A DNA stretch of 64,000 bases from Clostridia bacterium (lineage in GTDB: Bacteria; Bacillota; Clostridia; Christensenellales; Borkfalkiaceae): positions 62,001-126,000 of the forward strand of contig JAFUJR010000015.1 of the NCBI GenBank assembly GCA_017468085.1, given 5' to 3'. Positions 25,450-31,992 of this stretch are shown here, piece after piece. Each line of letters opens with the position of its first letter. Within the stretch, counting starts at the first letter, position 1. The translations under genes and the position numbers were made by a program. The notes beneath the pieces were generated by a model that did not search any database, was not told the DNA's origin, and was given only the letters and a program-made list of their open reading frames with translations.

Positions 25450-25540
25450 GTGAAATGATTTGCTTTGCAAATCACGAAATGACGGCTACGCCGTCGTGAA
25501 ATGCGCCTTACGGCGCGTGAAATGCCGACTTTGTCGGCGT
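25450..25540 (+). repeat. Array of four small hairpins separated by GTGAAATG
   Basis: Four hairpins with unrelated stems: GATTTGC/GCAAATC, GACGGC/GCCGTC, GCGCC/GGCGC and GCCGAC/GTCGGC, each with a 3-4-base loop. Each is preceded by (GT)GAAATG, spaced about 22 bases apart. The spacer is constant while stems vary with pairing kept. The array sits between hslU and hisS. A short run of CAGCATT-like repeats follows (25570-25600). Confidence 0.7.
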
Positions 25541-25630
25541 TAAGGCTTAAATATATGCCTCAGCCGAAATTCAGCATTCAGCACTCAGCATTTCGCATTT
25601 AATAATTTTTTATTGAAAAGGAAACTCACT

Positions 25631-27265
25631 ATGATCAACATTCCCAAGGGCACGAAGGACGTTCTGCCCCAAGACAGCTATAAATGGCAATTTGTAGAAA
25701 GTACCGCGCGCGAAATCGCAGGGCTTTTCCAGCTCAAGGAAATCCGTACGCCTACCTTTGAACACACCGAGCTTTTCCAGCGCGGCGTAGGCGATACGAC
25801 GGACATCGTAACCAAAGAAATGTACACTTTCAAGGACAAGGGCGATAGGTCTATCACCCTCAAACCCGAGGGGACGGCGGGCGCGGTGCGCGCGTTTATC
25901 GAAAACGGACTTGCGAACGGCGTACTCCCTGCGAAGATGTACTATATTACGCCTGCGTTCCGTTACGAACGCCCTCAAGCGGGCAGACTGCGCGAATTCC
26001 ACCAATTCGGTGTGGAAATTTTCGGGGCGAAGGGCGCGCAGACGGACGCGGAAGCGGTGGTTTTGGCGGATACGCTGCTTAAAAAGCTGGGCTTGAACGT
26101 AAAGTTGTATATCAACTCTATCGGCTGTCCCACCTGCCGCGCTTCGTACAACAAGGCGCTCAAGGAATATTTCGCGGCGCACCTTGGCGAGCTTTGCTAC
26201 GATTGCAAAAACCGTTACGAAAAAAATCCCTTGCGCCTTTTGGACTGCAAGGAAGAAAACTGTAAAAAAATCAACGCAAACGCGCCGTCTATTTTAGATT
26301 ATCTTTGCGACGAGTGCAAAACGCACTTTGACGAGTTTAAAGCCTGCCTTTCCTTGGCGGGCGTGGACTACGAAATCAATCCCCGTATCGTGCGCGGCTT
26401 GGACTATTATACCCGTAGCGTGTTTGAGTTCGTTTCCACTTCTATCGGCGCGCAGGGAACGGTTTGCGGCGGCGGCAGATACGACGGCTTGATTCAAGGG
26501 CTTGGCGGAAATCCTATGCCCGCAGTTGGGTTTGGTGCAGGTATCGAGCGTTTACTTATGGTAATGGAACAGAGCGGCGTAGCCATTCCCGAACCCCAAA
26601 AACCCACCGTGTATATCGCGGGCATGGACGCGGTATGCCGTAAAAAGGCGTTTGAGCTGGCTATTGCGCTCCGTAAAAACGGCGTGCTTGTGGAAATCGA
26701 CCACATGGAACGCTCGGTCAAGGCGCAATTTAAGTATGCGGACAAGCTGGGCGCGAAGTACGTGGCGGTCATCGGCGGCAACGAGCTGGAAAACGGCGTT
26801 ATGAACGTAAAAAATATGTCCGACGGCACGAGCGAGCCCGTTCCGTTTTGCGTGGCGACGGAATACTTTAAAAAAGAGGATATAACAAAAAAATTTGTTC
26901 AAGTTATTGAGGAAAGAAAATATAGGAGTAAAGACGCTAAACTTTTTCTTGACTGCAAAGAACTTGAGAAAATGAAAAGAAATTTTAAATCTGTTGCGGA
27001 TTTTAACATTTGGGCTGAAAGAAAATATAAAATTAAAAAAGCATCAATTGAAAATAGAGTTCGTTGTGCAAAGTATATTGATGAAAATGGACGCACTATT
27101 TTACCGCATAAAGGAGATATGGATTTTACCTATGCGCAATTAGTTGAAATTTTAAATAAATTAAAGGGTTGTGATAATTTAATATTTGACCTTTGTAAAA
27201 AGGATATTATTAGACCTGATATGTCTAAAAATGAAATAATTGACGTATGCAGATTATATATGTAA
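25631..27265 (+). CDS. hisS: Histidyl-tRNA synthetase with an in-frame AT-rich C-terminal extension
   Basis: 544 residues from ATG 25631; family members are about 410-430. Residues 1 to about 418 are a complete class II HisRS: INIPKGTKDVLPQ, motif 2 FRYERPQAGRLREFHQFG, HisA box GLDYYTRSVFEF, motif 3 PAVGFGAGIERL, and the anticodon-binding domain. From about 26880 the DNA becomes abruptly AT-rich but the frame stays open for about 128 more codons. This tail has a possible helix-turn-helix (KSVADFNIWAERKYKIKKAS) and ends FTYAQLVEIL...PDMSKNEIIDVCRLY, which recalls DNA-binding proteins of integrative elements. Foreign DNA probably joined the 3' end of hisS. The tail's effect on the enzyme is unknown. 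Confidence 0.9.
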   Translation: MINIPKGTKDVLPQDSYKWQFVESTAREIAGLFQLKEIRTPTFEHTELFQRGVGDTTDIVTKEMYTFKDKGDRSITLKPEGTAGAVRAFIENGLANGVLPAKMYYITPAFRYERPQAGRLREFHQFGVEIFGAKGAQTDAEAVVLADTLLKKLGLNVKLYINSIGCPTCRASYNKALKEYFAAHLGELCYDCKNRYEKNPLRLLDCKEENCKKINANAPSILDYLCDECKTHFDEFKACLSLAGVDYEINPRIVRGLDYYTRSVFEFVSTSIGAQGTVCGGGRYDGLIQGLGGNPMPAVGFGAGIERLLMVMEQSGVAIPEPQKPTVYIAGMDAVCRKKAFELAIALRKNGVLVEIDHMERSVKAQFKYADKLGAKYVAVIGGNELENGVMNVKNMSDGTSEPVPFCVATEYFKKEDITKKFVQVIEERKYRSKDAKLFLDCKELEKMKRNFKSVADFNIWAERKYKIKKASIENRVRCAKYIDENGRTILPHKGDMDFTYAQLVEILNKLKGCDNLIFDLCKKDIIRPDMSKNEIIDVCRLYM

Positions 27266-27292
27266 ATACTTATTACAAGGAGGAAAAATAGT

Positions 27293-27616
27293 ATGATACA
27301 ACACGTAAACGCAGAGCAGTTAGAAAAAATTATTGCAAAGAGCGCAACGCCCGTATTTTGCGATTTTTGGGCGACTTGGTGCGGTCCTTGCAGAATGCTT
27401 GGCCCTGTTTTTGAGGAGCTTTCCAACAAATACGAGGGAAAAGCGGTTTTCGTGAAGCTTGACGTAGACGGCGACGGTTGCGAGGAGGCGGCAAGAAAAT
27501 ACGGCATTTCGTCTATCCCTAACGTAATCGCGTTCAAAAACGGCGCGCCCGTAGATAATCACTTGGGCTTTGCGCCCGAGGCGGTTTTGACGGAATTTAT
27601 CGAAAAGAATCTTTGA
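27293..27616 (+). CDS. trxA: Thioredoxin
   Basis: 107 residues, one thioredoxin fold with active site WATWCGPC (C30/C33), cis-proline segment SSIPNVIAFKNG and a normal length. C23 (VFCDFW) is an extra cysteine. It reduces protein disulfides. AAGGAGGAAAA precedes ATG 27293; that ribosome site lies in the AT-rich stretch joined to hisS, so the inserted DNA may now supply its translation signal. Confidence 0.95.
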   Translation: MIQHVNAEQLEKIIAKSATPVFCDFWATWCGPCRMLGPVFEELSNKYEGKAVFVKLDVDGDGCEEAARKYGISSIPNVIAFKNGAPVDNHLGFAPEAVLTEFIEKNL

Positions 27617-27650
27617 TTCCCGTCTTTAAAAAAGGAATATAAATAATGGG

Positions 27651-27687
27651 AACGCCCCTGCGTCGAAGCGACGCAGGGGCGTTTTTA
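27651..27687 (+). terminator. Terminator after trxA (bidirectional)
   Basis: AACGCCCCTGCGTCG pairs perfectly with CGACGCAGGGGCGTT around AAG, then TTTAT. It also lies at the 3' end of the converging rubrerythrin gene. Confidence 0.88.
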
Positions 27688-27717
27688 TAAAGGATTAAAG
27701 GTTTTGGAGTAAGCAAA

Positions 27718-28359
27718 TTAATAGTTTTCCGCTCTTACTTGGAAGTAAGCCTGAGGGTGTGCGCAGATGGGGCATACGTCGGGAGCGTCCTTGCCAACCA
27801 CGATGTGTCCGCAGTTGGAACACTGCCATACAGCGTCGCCATCCTTAGAGAATACGAGCTTGCCCTTTACGTTTGCAAGGAGCTTTCTGTATCTGTCCTC
27901 GTGTTCTTTTTCGATAGCCGCTACGCCGTCAAACAATTTTGCGATGTCGTCGAAGCCTTCTTCGCGCGCAACTTTCGCAAATTCTGCGTACATATCCGTC
28001 CATTCATAGTTTTCGCCAAGCGCAGCGTCCAAAAGATTTTCTTCCGTGGAGGGAACTGCGCCGTCGTGGAGGAGCTTGAACCAGATTTTAGCGTGTTCTT
28101 GTTCGTTCTTCGCCGTTTCTTCAAAAATAGCCGCGATTTGCACGTAGCCTTCCTTCTTTGCCTTGCTTGCATAGTAGGTGTATTTATTTCTTGCCTGCGA
28201 TTCGCCTGCGAATGCCGTCTGCAAATTCGCTTCCGTCTTCGAACCCTTCAATACGGGGGTAGCTTCAAACTGATTTGCTTGATGGCATACGGGGCAAACT
28301 TCGGGCGCTTTGTCCGCTTCAACTACGTGCTTACAAACTTTACATACAAATTTCATCAT
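27718..28359 (-). CDS. Rubrerythrin with N- and C-terminal rubredoxin-like iron sites
   Basis: 213 residues. A Cys4 site at the N-terminus (C6, C9, C22, C25) precedes a ferritin-like diiron domain ([39 protein letters not shown]) and a C-terminal rubredoxin-like site ([20 protein letters not shown]). Classical rubrerythrin has only the C-terminal site; the extra N-terminal one makes this a three-module protein. It should reduce peroxide using electrons from rubredoxin or NADH systems in an oxygen-sensitive cell. It has its own promoter. Confidence 0.94.
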   Translation of the reverse strand: MMKFVCKVCKHVVEADKAPEVCPVCHQANQFEATPVLKGSKTEANLQTAFAGESQARNKYTYYASKAKKEGYVQIAAIFEETAKNEQEHAKIWFKLLHDGAVPSTEENLLDAALGENYEWTDMYAEFAKVAREEGFDDIAKLFDGVAAIEKEHEDRYRKLLANVKGKLVFSKDGDAVWQCSNCGHIVVGKDAPDVCPICAHPQAYFQVRAENY

Positions 28360-28409
28360 AATACCTCATTTATTATCCTTATTAGGACTTAGTTTTATTA
28401 AGTGATTAT

Positions 28410-28438
28410 AGTATAATATATTTTCTTTTATTTGTCAA
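28410..28438 (-). promoter_or_regulatory. Rubrerythrin promoter
   Basis: Minus strand TTGACA (28438-28433), 17-base spacer, TATACT (28415-28410). Just downstream is the small inverted repeat ACTTA-N7-TAAGT, a possible site for a peroxide or redox repressor; it is not a clear PerR box. Confidence 0.7.
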
Positions 28439-28499
28439 TAGATTTTTGAAAAAAATTTGAAAAAATTTTCAAGAATATTTTTTAACGAATTTTTTCCTT

Positions 28500-28571
28500 A
28501 AATAACAAAACTTTCATAAAGTTTTAACAAAGTGTTATCCGCTTTTTAACAAAGAGGTGCTACGATATAAA
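28500..28571 (+). promoter_or_regulatory. 11-base repeat operator upstream of cardiolipin synthase
   Basis: Five 11-mers in one register: AAATAACAAAA, CTTTCATAAAG, TTTTAACAAAG, TGTTATCCGCT and TTTTAACAAAG (28500-28554); units 3 and 5 are identical. A -10-like TACGAT (28561-28566) or TATAAA (28566-28571) follows at the same phase as at 3785. Same operator type as at 624, 3785 and 7358. Confidence 0.55.
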
Positions 28572-28613
28572 TAACGTAATAAAAAGGAAAGGGGTATGCG
28601 CCCGTCTACGAGG

Positions 28614-28642
28614 TTGACAAAGGGGAAAAAATCTGCTACAAT
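28614..28642 (+). promoter_or_regulatory. Constitutive-type promoter of cls
   Basis: TTGACA (28614-28619), 17-base spacer, TACAAT (28637-28642), downstream of the repeat operator. Confidence 0.7.
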
Positions 28643-28671
28643 AATCCCGTAACGTTCGCGCATAATATATA

Positions 28672-30279
28672 ATGTATATGGGCAAGAAAAAATTAAGCGA
28701 GCGTAAAAAAAGAAAAATCGAACGTACGGTGGCGAACGACAGAAGCTATAAGGTGATTTTGTACAATCGCTTTATTCTCTTTTTGCTGTTGGTCTTATTG
28801 CAGACGACAGTGCAGATCGGCATTTGGATTTCCGTCGTATATAAATCTCCCGTCGGTTCTATCTTACAACTTCTGCTTTGGGTACTTTCCCTAATTTTTG
28901 TGCTGCATATTATCAACAAAAACGAGCGTCCGTCCTTAAAAATCAACTGGATAATCATTCTCTTGATTGCGCCCGTGCTTGGCGTGCCCTTCTATCTTTT
29001 GCACGGCGAAGCGCGCCCGACCAAAAAAATGCGCAAAAAAATAGCGCGCGCAAAAGCGGAAGTTTGTCAATCGGTAACGGAATTTTACGGGGAGAGGGAA
29101 ATCGCCGCGCCGCAAACGCGCGACGAGGGCGTTTCTTACTTTCTCGAAAAATATGCGGGCTATCCCCTTTTTCACGATGGGGAAGTGGAGTATTACGAGA
29201 GCGGCGAGGGGGCTTTTCCGCATATGCTTACGGCGCTTAAAGGTGCGGAAAAATTTATTTTGCTGGAATATTTTATCATCAAGCACGGCAAAATGTGGCA
29301 GAAAATTTTACAAATTCTCTTGGAAAAAGCCGAGCAAGGCGTGCAAATCCGCATCATCTACGACGATTTTGGCTGTATGATGTCTCTGCCGCCCAAATAC
29401 GAGCGGTATTTAGAGGGCTTGCATAAAAATATTCGGTGTATGAAATTCAACGACGTCGTGCCCGTATTTGCGTTGCGCATGAACAACCGCGATCACCGAA
29501 AAATACTGGTTGTCGACGGAAAAATCGCCTTTACAGGCGGTATAAATCTTGCAGACGAATATATCAACGAGGAACGTCGTTTTGGATATTGGAAGGATTC
29601 CGCCGTAAAAATCACGGGCAGCGCGGTGAACTCGTTCACGCAAATGTTCTTTTATTTATGGAATGCCTTTCGCAAGGATAAAGAGGACGTAAAAAACTAT
29701 TTATTACCCCTTAAAAGCGGAAAATGCGGGGGGCAGGTGTGCGTTCAACCCTATGACGATTCGCCTTTGGATAATATCCGCGTAGGGGAAACGGTGTACA
29801 TGGACGCCATTCAGCGCGCCCAAAAATCCTTGTATATTTTCACGCCCTACTTAATTTTAGACGACGAAATGCGTACGGCGCTCTGTCAAGCGTCGCTCCG
29901 CGGGGTGGACGTGCGTATCGTAACGCCGTCCGTGCCCGATAAAAAGCTCGTCTTTCGTATGACCCGCGCCAATTACGGTATTTTGATGAAAGCGGGAGTG
30001 AAGATATACGAATACGCTCCGGGCTTTATCCATGCCAAAAGCGTGCTTTGCGACGAAAAAATCGCCGTGGTCGGCACGGTCAACTTTGATTACCGCAGTC
30101 TGTATTTCCACTTTGAAAACGCCGTTTGTTTTTCCGGCTGTCAAGCGGTGGAGGATTTGAAGCGGGACTGTGAAGCTACCTTTGCCGTATCCACGCGGTG
30201 CACCCCCGAAAATACCAAGCGGAACGTGTTCGGGCGGTTGATAGACGCCGTATTCCGCGTATTTGAAACCTTATTATAA
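28672..30279 (+). CDS. cls: Cardiolipin synthase (phospholipase D family)
   Basis: 535 residues. A basic N-terminus, two membrane helices (about 27-48 and 62-80), then a third hydrophobic segment (about 85-105), and two PLD domains with HKD motifs HRKILVVDGKIAFTGG and HAKSVLCDEKIAVVGTVN. It joins two phosphatidylglycerols to make cardiolipin. The start is uncertain: ATG 28672 and ATG 28678 are both in frame and neither has a ribosome site. Its upstream 11-base repeats suggest activation under envelope stress by the two-component system at 721. Confidence 0.92.
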   Translation: MYMGKKKLSERKKRKIERTVANDRSYKVILYNRFILFLLLVLLQTTVQIGIWISVVYKSPVGSILQLLLWVLSLIFVLHIINKNERPSLKINWIIILLIAPVLGVPFYLLHGEARPTKKMRKKIARAKAEVCQSVTEFYGEREIAAPQTRDEGVSYFLEKYAGYPLFHDGEVEYYESGEGAFPHMLTALKGAEKFILLEYFIIKHGKMWQKILQILLEKAEQGVQIRIIYDDFGCMMSLPPKYERYLEGLHKNIRCMKFNDVVPVFALRMNNRDHRKILVVDGKIAFTGGINLADEYINEERRFGYWKDSAVKITGSAVNSFTQMFFYLWNAFRKDKEDVKNYLLPLKSGKCGGQVCVQPYDDSPLDNIRVGETVYMDAIQRAQKSLYIFTPYLILDDEMRTALCQASLRGVDVRIVTPSVPDKKLVFRMTRANYGILMKAGVKIYEYAPGFIHAKSVLCDEKIAVVGTVNFDYRSLYFHFENAVCFSGCQAVEDLKRDCEATFAVSTRCTPENTKRNVFGRLIDAVFRVFETLL

Positions 30280-30296
30280 ACGCAAAAGAGGTAAAT

Positions 30297-30665
30297 ATGA
30301 GCAAGAAGACAAGGGAAGAAAAGCGCGAAGAAGAACGCCGCATTATTGCGGAAATGGAAGCGGCGATACAGGAAAAAGAGGAAAGGGAAAACCCGCAATC
30401 CGCACCCCAAGAACGGGCGGGAACTGCCGAGCGTAAACCCCAACCCGCGCCCGCGTCTGCGCCCAAGTCGAATAAGGGGAAAAATAGGTATCATTGTCCC
30501 CGCTGTAAAACGCTTTTGCAAGAGGACGGAAAGTGCGTTACTTGCGGATATAAAATGTATATTCCGATGGACGAAAAGAAGCGGAATAAAATCCGTTTGA
30601 TCGTCGCCGTCGTCTGTATGGTGATTTTTGCCGTATTATTCGTCATTTTGCAGTTCAAAAAGTAA
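30297..30665 (+). CDS. Zinc-ribbon protein with one C-terminal membrane helix
   Basis: 122 residues. A highly charged N-terminal coiled coil (about 1-40, KKTREEKREEERRIIAEME), a Pro/Ala linker, a zinc ribbon YHCPRCKTLLQEDGKCVTCGYKM (two CxxC pairs) and a C-terminal membrane helix (about 98-118). Function unknown. It follows cls by 17 bases and is probably co-transcribed. Confidence 0.78.
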   Translation: MSKKTREEKREEERRIIAEMEAAIQEKEERENPQSAPQERAGTAERKPQPAPASAPKSNKGKNRYHCPRCKTLLQEDGKCVTCGYKMYIPMDEKKRNKIRLIVAVVCMVIFAVLFVILQFKK

Positions 30666-30681
30666 CGGCTTTGCGCAAACG

Positions 30682-30704
30682 CCCCACCCATGTACGCGTT
30701 GAAC
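30682..30704 (+). repeat. Dispersed short motif CACCCATGTACGCGTTGAA, copy 1
   Basis: CCCACCCATGTACGCGTTGAA in the gap after the zinc-ribbon gene. Two further copies stand together at 44907 and 44935. Confidence 0.55.
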
Positions 30705-30747
30705 GTAGAAAATTATCGCAAATATTTAAAAATTGAAATGGCTTTTT

Positions 30748-30783
30748 ACTCGTCCTTTTTTGGTTAAGGGCGAGTTTTTTCCG
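30748..30783 (+). terminator. Terminator of the cls unit
   Basis: ACTCGTCCTT pairs with AAGGGCGAGT (one G-T), followed by TTTTTT. Confidence 0.8.
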
Positions 30784-30842
30784 TTTTTCGATAAAAAAAG
30801 TAAAAAAGCCGCAAAAAAACGAACGAATTTTCATATATTCTA

Positions 30843-30871
30843 TTTACAACTTTTTTTAATTATGCTATAAT
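30843..30871 (+). promoter_or_regulatory. Promoter of the SbcD/SbcC-like pair
   Basis: TTTACA (30843-30848), 17-base spacer, TATAAT (30866-30871). Confidence 0.75.
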
Positions 30872-30906
30872 TAAAAAGTACATACGAAAACGAGGAGGGC
30901 AAACGG

Positions 30907-31992
30907 ATGAAGATCATACATACCGCCGACGCGCATCTGGGTTCTGCTTTGCGGGGGTTATCCGCAGAAAAAGCGGAACTTCGCCGCGCGGAGCTTTTAG
31001 ACGGCTTTAAAAATCTTTGCGTTTACGCGCGGAATAACGGCGTTACGGCTGTTCTCGTTTCGGGCGATTTATTCGACGAGAGCAAGGCGAGCCGCCGTCT
31101 GCGCGCCGAGGTGTTTGCGGCGATGGACGAGGCCGCGCCCGTCTGCTTTTTCTACGTTTCGGGCAATCACGACGGGGGAATGGATATTTCCGACGATTTG
31201 CCCGCCAATTTATACACCTTCTCGCAAAACCGCGGCTGGCAAAGCTATAATTTGCCCGAGGACGTAACGATCACGGGCATAGACGGCAAATATTTGACGA
31301 ATGAGAGTTACGCCTATTTGACCCTGCCGCAGGAGCGTTTTAATATCGTGATGATGCACGGCGAAATTACGCGCGGCGAGGGAAAAGGCGCGGACGCGAT
31401 TTCCCTTTTACAGCTACAAAATAGGGGGATAGATTATCTCGCGCTGGGACATATCCACCAACCGATGATGCAAGCGGAACGGTTGGACGGCAGAGGCAGA
31501 TACCGCTATTGCGGCTGTTTGGAGGGCAGAGGCTACGACGAGTGCGGCAAGCGCGGCTGTTTTCTTTTGGATATCCAAAACGGTAAGGTGGTAAGCGAGC
31601 TTTTCCTCTCGTTTGCCAAGCGCGAGGTTTGTCAACGGAGCGCGGACGTTTCCGCTTGTTCGAGTTATTACGAAATCGAGCGCGTCGTTCAAAGCGCGTT
31701 GGAGGGGGTGCGCGCCGTCGATATGGTCAAACTTACCCTCTGCGGAAAGCATAAAATAGGCTTGCGCAAGGATATATCCTTGCTTACTACGAGATTGAAC
31801 GGCGCTTATTTCCACGCCAAGGTGGTGGACGAATCGACGGCGTTTATCGATTATTCTGCGTATCAAAACGACCTTTCCGAACGGGGAGAATTCGTAAGAG
31901 AGGTAGGCAGGTACGCGTTGAGCGACGAAGAACGCGCCGAAATTCTCGACGTAGGGCTGAAAGCCTTGGCTGGGGAGGACATCGATTTATGA
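30907..31992 (+). CDS. Metallophosphoesterase, SbcD/YhaO-like exonuclease subunit
   Basis: 361 residues. Calcineurin-type motifs: HTADAHLGS, VSGDLFDE, VSGNHDGG, MMHGEI and ALGHIHQ supply the two-metal site. A C-terminal capping region follows (about 230-361). It pairs with the SMC-like ATPase encoded next, overlapping by four bases, as in SbcCD, Mre11-Rad50 and YhaON, which open and resect DNA ends. The smaller size of the pair and the membrane helices in the partner favour the YhaON-like group. Confidence 0.88.
   Translation: MKIIHTADAHLGSALRGLSAEKAELRRAELLDGFKNLCVYARNNGVTAVLVSGDLFDESKASRRLRAEVFAAMDEAAPVCFFYVSGNHDGGMDISDDLPANLYTFSQNRGWQSYNLPEDVTITGIDGKYLTNESYAYLTLPQERFNIVMMHGEITRGEGKGADAISLLQLQNRGIDYLALGHIHQPMMQAERLDGRGRYRYCGCLEGRGYDECGKRGCFLLDIQNGKVVSELFLSFAKREVCQRSADVSACSSYYEIERVVQSALEGVRAVDMVKLTLCGKHKIGLRKDISLLTTRLNGAYFHAKVVDESTAFIDYSAYQNDLSERGEFVREVGRYALSDEERAEILDVGLKALAGEDIDL

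Larger units (their letters stand above)
28360..28671 (+). other. Divergent regulatory region between rubrerythrin and cardiolipin synthase
   Basis: Holds the minus-strand rubrerythrin promoter, an AT-rich stretch, the 11-base repeat operator (28500-28554) and the cls promoter (28614-28642). A tiny frame at 28596-28652 (MRPSTRLTKGKKSATIIP) has a purine-rich ribosome site but lies across the promoter and is not called. Confidence 0.65.

Noticed and set aside
25450..25540. Possible CRISPR array
   Set aside because: Unit length about 22 bases with only an 8-base constant part and self-complementary variable parts; no cas genes nearby.
28596..28652. 18-codon peptide MRPSTRLTKGKKSATIIP upstream of cls
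   Set aside because: Overlaps a good promoter and would exist only on transcripts from the repeat operator; too short to support.
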